A DNA stretch of 64,000 nt from Cellulomonas sp. KRMCY2 (GTDB lineage Bacteria; Actinomycetota; Actinomycetes; Actinomycetales; Cellulomonadaceae), in contig NZ_JAGF01000001.1 of NCBI RefSeq assembly GCF_000526515.1, positions 3,534,001 to 3,598,000 on the forward strand, in the 5' to 3' direction. Below, piece after piece: positions 1 through 8,456 of the stretch. The notes beneath the pieces were generated by a model. That model did no database searches, was not told the DNA's origin, and saw only the letters and a list, made by a program, of their open reading frames with translations. Every line of letters starts with the position of its first letter. Position 1 is the first letter of the stretch. The position numbers and the translations under genes are program-made.

Positions 1-549
1 ATCGGAGCGGTTCTGATCGGTGGCGGGGAACCCACGGTGGGCATCCTGACCGCAGGGATTGCGGCTGGTTCGATCCTGGGCGGCCTGTTCTCCGGGCGGC
101 TGGGCGCGGTCCGGCGGCAGGGGCGCGCGGTGATCGTTGCCATCGTCGGCTGGGGCCTGGCCGTGACCGCGTTCGGACTGGTGGTCGCCTCGGCGCCGGG
201 TGCTGCGGCTCCCTTGGCCGACGGCTCCGGAGCGTCCTGGACGTTGTGGCCTGCGACGGCGTGCATGGTGCTGGCCGGCTCGGCCGACACCGTCAGCAGC
301 ATCTTCCGCTCCACCATCCTGCAGGCCGCGACGCCGGACGCGATGCGGGGCCGGCTGCAGGGCATCTTCATCGTCGTGGTCGCCGGCGGGCCCCGACTCG
401 GTGACCTGGTGCTCGGTGCGCTCGGCGGTCTGCGTGGCGAGGCTTTCGCAGCCGTCGTCGGTGGACTGGCGTGCGCGCTGGGCGTTACCGCCTTCGCGGT
501 GCTGCAGCCTCGCTTCCGGCACTACGACGCCGAGCACCCGGAGCCGTAG
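1..549 (+). CDS. MFS transporter, C-terminal part (start lies before the window)
   Basis: The frame is open from the first base, so this is the C-terminal ~182 residues of a major facilitator exporter. Several hydrophobic segments are visible, and there is a conserved cytoplasmic stretch reading ATPDAMRGRLQGIF followed by GGPRLGDL. That stretch is typical of the EntS/DHA3-like drug or siderophore exporters of Actinobacteria. The protein would be an integral membrane secondary transporter; its substrate cannot be read from the sequence. It ends in TAG at 549 and is followed by a 190-base gap, so it is probably not cotranscribed with the next gene. Confidence 0.8.
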   Translation: MGAVLIGGGEPTVGILTAGIAAGSILGGLFSGRLGAVRRQGRAVIVAIVGWGLAVTAFGLVVASAPGAAAPLADGSGASWTLWPATACMVLAGSADTVSSIFRSTILQAATPDAMRGRLQGIFIVVVAGGPRLGDLVLGALGGLRGEAFAAVVGGLACALGVTAFAVLQPRFRHYDAEHPEP

Positions 550-739
550 GCCGCGACGACCACTCCCCCGCCGATCCATCGGCCCACGGAGTGATAGTTG
601 TAGGATCAACTAATAGGACCTCCCGTCTTCAGGTCGAGAGGTCGGTGCTGCGGGATCGTCCTTCCGGCGCTGAGCGAACGCCGGGTGCCGGTGTCCCTGG
701 CATACGGCAGGCTGGTACCCGACGCACAGGAGGTTTCCC
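550..739. other. Intergenic gap with an 18-bp palindrome
   Basis: No gene is seen here. The gap holds TAGTTG-TAGGAT-CAACTA at 595-612, a perfect 6-bp-arm inverted repeat whose centre reads like a -10 hexamer. A strong ribosome-binding site, AGGAGG, sits at 729-734 just before the next gene. The palindrome resembles sites used by MarR-type repressors, but no regulator gene is visible in the window. Confidence 0.4.
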
Positions 740-1252
740 ATGACCGGCACAGCGGCGCAGGACAGCACCGAGATCGCCCGACTCATCGGCATCGTGACCG
801 AGCAGCAGCACCGGCTGCAGCTGACGCACTTCGACAACGACGACGCATGGCGGCTCGGCTGCCTGCTGGTGGAGCTCGGCCGGGAGCGGCGACTACCCAT
901 CGTGGTCGACGTCCGGCGCAACGGTCACCAGCTCTTCCACGCGTCGCTGCCGGGGACGACGCCGGACAACGACTCGTGGGTCGAGCGCAAGGTGCGGGTG
1001 GTGAACCGGTTCGGCGCGCCGTCCTACCTGCTCGGCCTGCGCTCCCGCCTCGTCGGGAGCACGTTCGAGCAGGACTCCGGCCTGCCGGTGCAGGAGTACG
1101 CAGCCCACGGGGGGTCGTTCCCGATCACGGTCAAGGACGTCGGCATCGTCGGCACGGTGACGGTCTCCGGTCTGCCGCAGGCCAAGGACCACGCGCTGGT
1201 CGTCGAAGCCCTCGAGGGCTTCCTCGACCTGCCGCACCTGGTTGACTCCTGA
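740..1252 (+). CDS. UPF0303 / heme-degrading-like family protein
   Basis: This 170-residue soluble protein matches the UPF0303 family (DUF336, GlcG/HbpS-like fold, related to yeast YBR137W). Recognisable stretches are the N-terminal helix, the strand LPIVVDVRRNG, the segment RFGAPSYLLGLRSR and the C-terminal VGTVTVSGLPQAKDH. Family members are often annotated as heme-binding or heme-degrading-domain proteins, but the enzymatic role is not firmly established and no catalytic residue can be assigned. The start is fixed by an AGGAGG six bases before ATG. The gene ends two bases before the ABC exporter, so the two are likely cotranscribed. Confidence 0.75.
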   Translation: MTGTAAQDSTEIARLIGIVTEQQHRLQLTHFDNDDAWRLGCLLVELGRERRLPIVVDVRRNGHQLFHASLPGTTPDNDSWVERKVRVVNRFGAPSYLLGLRSRLVGSTFEQDSGLPVQEYAAHGGSFPITVKDVGIVGTVTVSGLPQAKDHALVVEALEGFLDLPHLVDS

Positions 1253-1254
1253 CC

Positions 1255-3318
1255 GTGGCGGTGCCGTCGGACACCGGGTCGCTGCTCCGCCGGATCGGTG
1301 GCCTGCTGTCGCCGTACCGGTCGTCCCTCGTGCTGGTCGCCGTGTCGATCGTCGTGGGTGCCGGGCTGGGCATCGTCACGCCGTTCCTCACCCAGGCTGT
1401 CTTCGACCGGGCACTGTTCCCGGTCGGTGGCGGTGACGTGGACCTGCGGCTGCTCGCCTGGCTGGTCTCCGGGATGGTCGTGGTCCCGCTGCTCACGGCG
1501 GGGATCGGCGTCGGGCAGACGTACCTGACCACGACCGTCGGCAACCGTGCCATGGCCGAGCTGCGCAGCCGCCTGTTCGAGCACCTCGAACGGATGGAGC
1601 TCGCCTTCTTCACGGCGACGAAGACCGGCTCGATCCAGTCGCGGCTGGCCAACGACGTCGGCGGCGTCCGTTCGGTCCTGACGAACACAGCGGCCAGCAT
1701 CCTGTCCAACGCGGTGACAGTGATCGCGTCGCTCGTCGCGATGCTCCTGCTCTCCTGGCAGCTCACGCTGATCTCACTTGCGCTCATGCCCGTCTTCCTG
1801 GTCCTGCAGCGGCGGGTCGGCGCCCGCCGTCAGGTGCTGGCCCGCCGGACGCAGGAGTCGCTCTCCGACATGACGGCGATCACCGAGGAGGCGCTGAGCG
1901 TCTCCGGCGTCCTGCTGTCGAAGGTCTTCAACCGGGCCGACGTCGAGATCGCGAGGTACCGCGACGAGAACGAGCGCCAGGTCGGCCTCCAGGTGCGCCA
2001 GGCGATGGCCGGACAGGGCTTCTTCGGTGTGGTGACCGCGTTCATGGCGATCACCCCGGCCCTCGTGTACCTGGCGTCGGGGATCATGCTCGACGGCGGC
2101 GGCCAGATCTCGGCAGGCACGCTTGTCGCGTTCTCCACGCTGCAGGCCCGGCTGCTGATGCCGATGGTCTCCCTGATGCGGGTCGCGATGGACGTCCAGA
2201 CGTCGCTCGCTCTGTTCCGACGCATCTTCGAGTACCTCGACCTCGTGCCGGCGATCACCGACCGGGCCGATCCGGTCCGGCTGGACGTGACGAGCGTCCG
2301 CGGTGACGTCGAGCTGGTCGACGTCTGGTTCTCCTACCCCCCTCCCCCACGACTCGTCGCTCCGGCGCCCTCCCCGTTCGAGCAGCGCGGGATGCGCGGC
2401 ATGGGCGGCGGGATGGGCGGCGGGCGGGGGGCGATGCTCGGCTACGGCGCCGCGCCGGGCGGGCACCTCGGTGGAGGCGGAGGTGCCCCGGCCGTCCGCC
2501 GCCAGCCACCGTCGGTCGACGCTGACCCCCCGGGTCGGCCCGACACGAGGGTCTGGGCCGTGCGTGGGGTCTCGCTCACGGTGCGTGCCGGTCAGCTCGC
2601 GGCCTTCGTCGGGCCCTCCGGGGCAGGCAAGACGACGCTGACGTACCTCGTCCCGCGGCTGTACGAGGTGAACCGGGGCGCGGTGCTGGTCGACGGTCAC
2701 GACGTGCGGGAGCTCGCACTCGGCTCGCTGGCCGAGACCGTCGGGATGGTGACCCAGGACCCGTACCTCTTCCACGCGAGCATCGCCGAGAACCTGCGCT
2801 ACGCGCGCCCGGACGCCACCGATGCCGAGCTCGCCGACGCGGCCCGGGCGGCGAACATCCACGACCGGATCATGGCCTTTGCCGACGGCTACGCCACGAC
2901 GGTCGGCGAACGGGGCTATCGGCTCTCCGGCGGGGAGAAGCAGCGCCTGGCGATCGCCCGGGTCGTGCTCAAGGATCCCAGGATCCTGATCCTCGACGAG
3001 GCGACGTCGGCGCTGGACACCGCCTCCGAACGGTTGGTCCAGCAGGCCCTGACCGAGGTGATGGCCGGTCGCACGACGATCGCGATAGCGCACCGGCTCT
3101 CGACCATCCGGCATGCGGACGTGATCTTCGTCGTCGACGACGGCCAGGTCGTCGAGCGCGGCTCGCACGACGAGCTGCTGGAGTCCGGCGGCCTGTACGC
3201 CCGGCTGCACGCCGAGCAGTTCGGCGGGGGTCGGGTCGAGGCACGCTTCGCCGACGGCGTCATGTTCACCGACGGCGTCGTCCTGGCCCAGCCGCTGCGC
3301 CGCGAGCAGGTGGGCTGA
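1255..3318 (+). CDS. ABC exporter, fused permease and ATPase, with Gly/Met-rich insert
   Basis: This 687-residue half-transporter has six predicted membrane helices in residues 1-320 and a nucleotide-binding domain from about 350. Motifs are intact: A-loop FSYP (359-362), Walker A GPSGAGKT (453-460), Q-loop near Q501, signature LSGGEKQ (557-563), Walker B ending ILDE (579-582) and H-loop His613. It would act as a homodimer exporting lipid, peptide or drug. It is odd in having about 70 extra residues (363-431) between the A-loop strand and the next strand of the ATPase core, rich in Gly, Met and Pro. The GTG start lies two bases after the UPF0303 stop. Confidence 0.88.
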   Translation: MAVPSDTGSLLRRIGGLLSPYRSSLVLVAVSIVVGAGLGIVTPFLTQAVFDRALFPVGGGDVDLRLLAWLVSGMVVVPLLTAGIGVGQTYLTTTVGNRAMAELRSRLFEHLERMELAFFTATKTGSIQSRLANDVGGVRSVLTNTAASILSNAVTVIASLVAMLLLSWQLTLISLALMPVFLVLQRRVGARRQVLARRTQESLSDMTAITEEALSVSGVLLSKVFNRADVEIARYRDENERQVGLQVRQAMAGQGFFGVVTAFMAITPALVYLASGIMLDGGGQISAGTLVAFSTLQARLLMPMVSLMRVAMDVQTSLALFRRIFEYLDLVPAITDRADPVRLDVTSVRGDVELVDVWFSYPPPPRLVAPAPSPFEQRGMRGMGGGMGGGRGAMLGYGAAPGGHLGGGGGAPAVRRQPPSVDADPPGRPDTRVWAVRGVSLTVRAGQLAAFVGPSGAGKTTLTYLVPRLYEVNRGAVLVDGHDVRELALGSLAETVGMVTQDPYLFHASIAENLRYARPDATDAELADAARAANIHDRIMAFADGYATTVGERGYRLSGGEKQRLAIARVVLKDPRILILDEATSALDTASERLVQQALTEVMAGRTTIAIAHRLSTIRHADVIFVVDDGQVVERGSHDELLESGGLYARLHAEQFGGGRVEARFADGVMFTDGVVLAQPLRREQVG

Positions 3319-3437
3319 CCGCGAGAAGTTGCAGGTCAGGCCAAGGCACGGGACCGTTGGGTGCGGGTCGACGCGCCGGTCATGAGGGCCGGCCGCCGGG
3401 GACGAGGACACGTTCACCGGACCTTCACGATCTTCGC

Positions 3438-3463
3438 GGAACACCACCTCCTACGCGGGCGTT
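3438..3463 (+). promoter_or_regulatory. SigR/SigH-type promoter for rbpA
   Basis: GGAAC at 3438-3442 and GTT at 3461-3463 are separated by exactly 18 bases. This matches the GGAAT/C-N18-GTT form recognised by the thiol-stress sigma factors SigR (Streptomyces) and SigH (Mycobacterium). It lies about 75 bases before the rbpA start. In Streptomyces coelicolor rbpA is a known SigR target, which supports the assignment. Confidence 0.7.
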
Positions 3464-3536
3464 GTGTGAGTGGAAGATGACGACCGAGCGGGGCAACCTT
3501 TCCGCTCGTCCCAGCAGCCAGAACGGAGGTCAACCC

Positions 3537-3881
3537 ATGGCTGACCGATCCCTGCGCGGCATGCGCATCGGCGCACACAGCATGGAGACCGATGTGGGCG
3601 TCGAGTTCGCCCCGCGGTTCCAGGCGTACTACGACTGCCCTGACGGGCACACGATCGTGCTCCCCTTCTCCGCGGAGGCCGACGTCCCCGTCGTGTGGGA
3701 GTGCCGCTGCGGCAAGGAGGCTCTCCTGCGTGACGCGAGCCAGCCCGAACCGAAGTCCGGCAAGCCACCGCGCACGCACTGGGACATGCTCCTGGAACGT
3801 CGCACCGTCGGTGAGCTCGAGGAGCTGCTCACCGAGCGGCTGCAGCTCTTGCGGGCGGGCAAGCTTCGCCGCTCGGCCTGA
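3537..3881 (+). CDS. rbpA: RNA polymerase-binding protein RbpA
   Basis: This 114-residue actinobacterial transcription factor binds RNA polymerase and the primary sigma factor and stabilises open promoter complexes. The core domain carries Cys34, His38, Cys56 and Cys58 (YDCPDGH and WECRCG), the expected zinc-type cluster positions. The C-terminal sigma-interaction helix runs from about RTHWDMLLERRT to the end. Length is normal for the family. The start is the ATG at 3537 with GGAGGT at 3525-3530; an upstream in-frame extension has no family similarity. It is monocistronic, with its own stress-type promoter upstream and a convergent gene downstream. Confidence 0.95.
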   Translation: MADRSLRGMRIGAHSMETDVGVEFAPRFQAYYDCPDGHTIVLPFSAEADVPVVWECRCGKEALLRDASQPEPKSGKPPRTHWDMLLERRTVGELEELLTERLQLLRAGKLRRSA

Positions 3882-3908
3882 CCCCTCAGGTCACCGACCG
3901 GCTCGATC

Positions 3909-4757
3909 TCACGACGGCCGTCGCCTCCGGGCGGCGGCCGTCGTCGCGCGTCCGAACGCGTCGCGCACCTGTCGCCCACGTCGGGTCAGGCCCCACGCGG
4001 TGACGCGGACGAGGGCCTCCACGACGATCTGCCGGCTCATCTTCGAGCGGCCCTGCGTCCGTTCGACGAACCGGATGGGGACCTCTCGGACGCCGCCGCC
4101 GGCCCGCACGACCCGGACGGCCATGTCCACCTGGAAGCAGTAGCCCTGCGAGGCGACCTCGGCCAGGGGTATGCGTCGCAGCACCGAGGAGCGGTAGGCG
4201 CGGAAGCCGGCCGTGGCGTCCCGGAGCGGCAAGCCCGTCGCCAGCCTCGTGTAGGTGTTCCCGCCACGGGACAGCAGCTCGCGGTGGCGCGGCCAGTTCT
4301 CGACCTGTCCGCCCGGGACCCAGCGCGATCCGATGACCAGCTCGACGCCTTCGGTGCGGCCTGCGTCCAGCGCATCGAGCAGCAGCGGGAGCTGCTCCGG
4401 CTGGTGCGAGCCGTCGGCGTCCATCTCCACCACCACGTCGTAGCCGGCCGCCAGGGCCCACCGGAACCCGGCGACGTAGGCCGAACCGAGCCCCTGCTTG
4501 CCGGTGCGGTGCAGGACGTGCACCGCGCGGTCGTCAGTGCTGAGCCGGTCCGCGAGGGCGCCCGTGCCGTCCGGGCTCGCGTCGTCGACGACGAGCACGT
4601 CGGCGGCCGGTACCGCGCGCCGCAACCTGCCGAGGGTCACCGGAAGGGTCACGGCCTCGTCGTAGGTGGGGATCACGACGAGCGTGCGCCGTGCGTCGTC
4701 TGCGTGGCCTGCATCGTCGGCGTGGCTGCGCGGGGGGCGATCGTCCTCAGGAGCCAT
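3909..4757 (-). CDS. ppm1: Polyprenol monophosphomannose synthase (GT2)
   Basis: This 282-residue GT-A glycosyltransferase transfers mannose from GDP-mannose to polyprenyl phosphate, giving the donor for lipoglycans and protein O-mannosylation on the outer face. Signatures are VVIPTYDEA (28-36), VVDDASPDGT (56-65), the metal-binding EMDADGSHQP with Asp113 and Asp115, and the basic tail typical of actinobacterial Ppm1. The ATG at 4757 overlaps the lnt stop by 11 bases, so translation is probably coupled. In mycobacteria Ppm1 and Lnt activities sit in one fused protein; here they are two adjacent genes. Confidence 0.9.
   Translation of the reverse strand: MAPEDDRPPRSHADDAGHADDARRTLVVIPTYDEAVTLPVTLGRLRRAVPAADVLVVDDASPDGTGALADRLSTDDRAVHVLHRTGKQGLGSAYVAGFRWALAAGYDVVVEMDADGSHQPEQLPLLLDALDAGRTEGVELVIGSRWVPGGQVENWPRHRELLSRGGNTYTRLATGLPLRDATAGFRAYRSSVLRRIPLAEVASQGYCFQVDMAVRVVRAGGGVREVPIRFVERTQGRSKMSRQIVVEALVRVTAWGLTRRGRQVRDAFGRATTAAARRRRPS
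3911..3944. terminator. Hairpin between convergent rbpA and ppm1
   Basis: ACGACGGCCG at 3911-3920 pairs perfectly with CGGCCGTCGT at 3935-3944 around a 14-base loop that is itself partly self-complementary. It lies 30 bases after the rbpA stop and inside the last codons of ppm1, so it could terminate both genes. Confidence 0.5.
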
Positions 4758-6315
4758 CGGCCACCTCACGGTCCACTCGTCGGATCTTGGCAGCGCCGGC
4801 CATCCCGGCGACCGTGCAGATGACGGCAAGCGCGCGCAACGCCCAGGTCAGGCCGTCCCCGAAACGGGTCGCCGGGGTGAGCTCCGTGCGGAGCGGGAGG
4901 CCCGCGACCATCTGCTCAGCGGTGAACAGGCCGGTGTCCGCGACGACGAGGCCGGCGGGGGTGATCACGGCGCTCACTCCGACAGTGGAGATCTGGACCG
5001 TGGCCCGGCCGTGCTCGATCGCCCGCAGCCGGGACATCGCGAGCTGCTGGGTCGACTCGTCGGTCGCGCCGAAGGTCGCGTTGTTCGTCTGCACGACGAG
5101 GACCTCGGCGCCGGCCAGGACCGCGTCGCGCACGAGGTCGTCGTAGGCGACCTCGAAGCAGATCACGTCCCCGATGCCGACGACCCGACCGAGCCGTGCT
5201 GAGTCGAGCTCGAGCAGGCCGACCTCCGTGCCGGGGACCATGTCGGTGCGCACCCGGTCGACGGCCTCGGAGAATCGGCGCGCGATGTCCCGCATCGGGA
5301 TGTACTCGGCGAACGGGGCCGGGTGCTGCTTGGCGTAGGAGTCGACCGGGCCGAGCGCCGGGTCCCACAGAAGCCCCTCGTTGAGTCGGCCACCGGACTC
5401 CGGGTACTCGTCCGTGCCGACCAGGATCGGTGCGCCGAGCGCCTGCGCGGCGGCACTGACGGCGGCGCCGGCCGTGGCGTCCGCGCGTGGGTCGATGTCG
5501 GTGCCGTTCTCGGGCCAGAGCACCAGGTCGAGGGCTCCGGGCTCGACCTGGTCGAGCAGTGCGTAGGTCCCCGTGAGGTGGTTGTCGAGGACCAGCCGCG
5601 CCTGCTGGAAGGAGTCGAGACCCAGGTTCGGCACGTTGCCCTGCACCGCGCCGACCGTGAGCCGGCCCGCCTGGGCGGAGCTGTCCAGGGGCACCAGCCA
5701 GCCCGAGCCGACGACCACCGCACCGAGCAGCAGGTACCCGCTCGCCACGCCGATGTCGATCCGTCGCATCGCCAGGAACGCGAGGGCCAGCATCACCCCG
5801 ACCACGACCACCACGGCGGACACGAGCGGGGTGCCACCGAGCCAGGCCATCCGGCCGAGGGGCGAGTCGGCCTGGGAGAACGCGAGCCTGCCCCATGGGA
5901 AGCCACCGAACGGCCAGACCGAGCGGGCCTCCTCGAGGCCGACCCACAGGACCGCGAAGACCGGGACCTGGAACCGCGTCCGGCTCCAGATGACCGCACC
6001 ACGCCGCGCCCACGCCCAGGCCGCACCGAACAGCGCGACCGAGCCCGCCTCGACGAGGGACAGGCCGAACCAGGGCACGACCCCGACGGCGAACTTGGCC
6101 CAGGTGATGTGCGGGAGGAAGAACGCGAGCCCGAAGGTCAGCCCGACCAGGGCGTTCCAGCGCGCGCTGTCGCGGCCGAGTGCGAGGAAGAGCAGGGCGA
6201 TCCCGACGAACGCGAGCGGCCACCAGCCGAGTCCGGGGAAGCCGGCATCGCACGCCAGTCCACCGCCGACGGCGAGCAGGAGGGTGGTCCCCCGGCGGGG
6301 CGCGGCGAACGGCAC
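4747..6315 (-). CDS. lnt: Apolipoprotein N-acyltransferase
   Basis: This ~522-residue membrane enzyme adds the third acyl chain to lipoproteins. About eight membrane helices occupy the N-terminal half, followed by a carbon-nitrogen hydrolase domain. The catalytic triad is visible as Glu269 (LWPENGT), Lys329 (YAKQHPAPFAEYIP) and Cys386 (DVICFEVAY), close to the E. coli positions. The start chosen is GTG at 6315, just before the first membrane helix, but it lacks a clear ribosome-binding site. The frame stays open to 6660, with an ATG at 6600 right behind a promoter, so an N-terminal extension cannot be excluded. Confidence 0.88.
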   Translation of the reverse strand: MPFAAPRRGTTLLLAVGGGLACDAGFPGLGWWPLAFVGIALLFLALGRDSARWNALVGLTFGLAFFLPHITWAKFAVGVVPWFGLSLVEAGSVALFGAAWAWARRGAVIWSRTRFQVPVFAVLWVGLEEARSVWPFGGFPWGRLAFSQADSPLGRMAWLGGTPLVSAVVVVVGVMLALAFLAMRRIDIGVASGYLLLGAVVVGSGWLVPLDSSAQAGRLTVGAVQGNVPNLGLDSFQQARLVLDNHLTGTYALLDQVEPGALDLVLWPENGTDIDPRADATAGAAVSAAAQALGAPILVGTDEYPESGGRLNEGLLWDPALGPVDSYAKQHPAPFAEYIPMRDIARRFSEAVDRVRTDMVPGTEVGLLELDSARLGRVVGIGDVICFEVAYDDLVRDAVLAGAEVLVVQTNNATFGATDESTQQLAMSRLRAIEHGRATVQISTVGVSAVITPAGLVVADTGLFTAEQMVAGLPLRTELTPATRFGDGLTWALRALAVICTVAGMAGAAKIRRVDREVADGS

Positions 6316-6797
6316 CGGCCCAGGGTATCGGCTGCGGGAGGACCGGCCGACGGGCACGGCAGAGCGTGGTGGACGCGCCAGGGCGGGGCTCAGGGCGGCG
6401 CGGTCGGGCTCGGCACCAGCGGGGTGGTGATCGGGGCCGGCTGACTGGCCCGCGTGTCCTTCGGACCGGACGACGGCATCCCGTGAGGGGGTCGTCCATT
6501 CTCTACTGAACACGCGGGCCAAGCCGGTCTCCTCCGTCGAGCGGGCGCACACTGGCGCGCGTGAAGCGAGCCGTTGCGCAGCGGCCACGGGGAGGAACAT
6601 CCGCAAACCTATCGGCTCCAGCGGACGAGTCAAGACGACAAAGGTGCAGGTCAGCGCCATAGGCGCAGGTCAGCGAGGGCTCCGTCATCTGGGTGAGTCC
6701 ACGCGTAGCGGCGTGTCGCTCGGCGTGTCGGGCATGCGACCCGCCCGGCGCCCGGCGGTCCGCGGCCGGCCGTCCGACAGCTGCTGTGTTGGCCGTC
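6316..6797. other. Intergenic stretch upstream of lnt
   Basis: No convincing gene is found on either strand in these 482 bases. The stretch holds a minus-strand promoter at 6606-6633 and, just upstream of it, two direct copies of GCAGGTCAGCG (6646-6656 and 6665-6675) spaced 19 bases apart, about two helical turns. The rest, including the ~280 bases between promoter and the preferred lnt start, shows nothing recognisable. Confidence 0.4.
6606..6633 (-). promoter_or_regulatory. Probable vegetative promoter for lnt-ppm1
   Basis: Read on the minus strand, TTGACT (6633-6628) is followed after 16 bases by TAGGTT (6611-6606). This is a good match to housekeeping actinobacterial promoters. The predicted start of transcription would be near 6600, implying either a ~280-base leader before lnt or a translation start further upstream. 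Confidence 0.5.
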
Positions 6798-8450
6798 TCA
6801 GCCGAGGGTGTCGTAGATCACGACGCCGTCCCGGAGGGTCCGCAGGCACTGCGGCGCGGCGAGGTCCGGCCCCAGCTCGGGCAGCAGTGGCGTCCCGGCG
6901 CGCGGGTCGGTGCTCCAGGCGGCGAGGCGGCCGTCCGGCGCCTGAACGCCGAGGCTCTCGACCCGCCAGAGAGCGAGCGATGCGGGCGCTCCGAGCCGGA
7001 TCTCCCCTGCCCCGGTGTGCATCAGGTGCGCTGCTCGCCAACCGCCGCTGGTGTGGGCCCGGAAGGCGGCCCGCGCGGAGATGCGCTGACTCGGCTCGTG
7101 GTGGGCGATCGCGGCGTGCACGGCACCCCAGGGGTCGAACGGCGTCACCGGGGAGTCGGACCCGAACGCCATCGGCACGCCGGCTCCGGCGAGGTCGGCC
7201 AGCGGGTTGAGGCCCGCCGCGCGGGACGGTCCGAGGCGCCGGGCGTACATCCCGTCCGGACCACCCCAGACGGCGTCGGACGCGGGCTGGACGCTCGCGG
7301 TCAGCCCGAGCAGCACGAGGGTCGCCAGGGCGCGGGTGTCGACCATCTCGACGTGCTCGAGCCGGTGACCGGCCGCGCGCAACGCCTCGATCCCCTCCAC
7401 CTCGGACGCGGCCTGGAAGCCGAGCAGGACCTCGTCGAGCCCCCGGTCACCGATCACGTGGAAGGCGGCCTGCGAGCCGGCCCGGGTCACGGCGGCGACG
7501 TGGTTGGCCACCTGCTCGGCGCTCAGGGTGAGCTCGCCCGAGGTGCGCGCGCCCGCCGGATCGAGGTCAGCGTAGGGCCTGCGAAGGGCTGCGGTCCGGG
7601 AGCCGAGAGAGCCGTCCGCGAACAGGTCCCCGCCGATGCCGGCCAGCCCGGGGATCGCGGCGAGGATCGCGTGCGCGTCGTCGGACGTCTCGCACAGCTC
7701 GGCCCGGTACCCGACGACGCCCGGGAGACCGCTCGTCGGATCGGCCGTCATCGCGAGCAGCAGGGCGAGGCCCTCGCGGGTGTCGACGAACGGCGCGCTG
7801 TGCTCGTGCAGGCTCACGATGCCGGCGGCCGCTGCCGCACCGAGGGCGAGCCGGCAGACCCGGTCGCGGCGACCCGGGTCCACGTCCCGGGCGGCCTCAC
7901 GTGCCGCGTGGTGCGCGGCGCCCGTGACCAGGCCGTCGGCGGACCAGCCTGCGTGGTCCTGGCAGCGGGCGACGACGGCGAACGAGCTGGAGACGACGGC
8001 CGAGTGCCCGTCCGCCCTGGACAGGAGGACCGGGGCGCCGTCGGTCGCGCGGTCGAGCTCGTTGCGGCTCGGCGGCCGAGCTTCCGGCCAGCGGGTCTCG
8101 TCCCAGCCGTGGCCCACCAGCGGCGCGGCGCTGCCCGCTGCGCGTGCCCGGCGCGCGGCGTCGGCGACGGCCTCGAGCGCACCGGCCAAGGAGGTGATGC
8201 CGGCGGCGGCCGACAGGTCGAGACCTTCGAGCGCGAGGCCGGTCTCGAGGACGTGCGCGTGGGCGTCGACGAAGGCAGGGGTGACCAGCGCACCGTCGAG
8301 GTCCACGACCTCGTCCACGCCGTCGAGGACGGTGTGGACGGTGTCCTCGCTGCCGAGCCAGGCGACCTGCCCGTCGGCGACCAGGACGGCCTCGGCGAAG
8401 GGATCCGTGCGGGAGTGGATGACCCCGTTGCGGTACAAGGTGGAGCGCAC
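6798..8450 (-). CDS. Amidohydrolase, YtcJ-like
   Basis: This ~550-residue metal-dependent hydrolase belongs to the amidohydrolase superfamily, YtcJ-like group. The metal-binding VDAHAHVLE follows an N-terminal beta sandwich, the family-specific FADGSLGSRTAAL lies mid-protein, and AFGSDSPVTPFDPW carries the late conserved Asp. The physiological substrate is unknown; relatives act on N-formyl or exoenzyme substrates. The GTG at 8450 is preferred because TACGTT lies six bases before it, the spacing of a leaderless start; an alternative GTG at 8468 adds six residues. It lies directly downstream of helY. Confidence 0.8.
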   Translation of the reverse strand: MRSTLYRNGVIHSRTDPFAEAVLVADGQVAWLGSEDTVHTVLDGVDEVVDLDGALVTPAFVDAHAHVLETGLALEGLDLSAAAGITSLAGALEAVADAARRARAAGSAAPLVGHGWDETRWPEARPPSRNELDRATDGAPVLLSRADGHSAVVSSSFAVVARCQDHAGWSADGLVTGAAHHAAREAARDVDPGRRDRVCRLALGAAAAAGIVSLHEHSAPFVDTREGLALLLAMTADPTSGLPGVVGYRAELCETSDDAHAILAAIPGLAGIGGDLFADGSLGSRTAALRRPYADLDPAGARTSGELTLSAEQVANHVAAVTRAGSQAAFHVIGDRGLDEVLLGFQAASEVEGIEALRAAGHRLEHVEMVDTRALATLVLLGLTASVQPASDAVWGGPDGMYARRLGPSRAAGLNPLADLAGAGVPMAFGSDSPVTPFDPWGAVHAAIAHHEPSQRISARAAFRAHTSGGWRAAHLMHTGAGEIRLGAPASLALWRVESLGVQAPDGRLAAWSTDPRAGTPLLPELGPDLAAPQCLRTLRDGVVIYDTLG

Positions 8451-8456
8451 GCGCTG

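Noticed and set aside
1774-3447. 557-codon minus-strand frame opposite the ABC exporter
   Set aside because: It is a shadow of the exporter gene with no recognisable domain and a composition typical of antisense frames.
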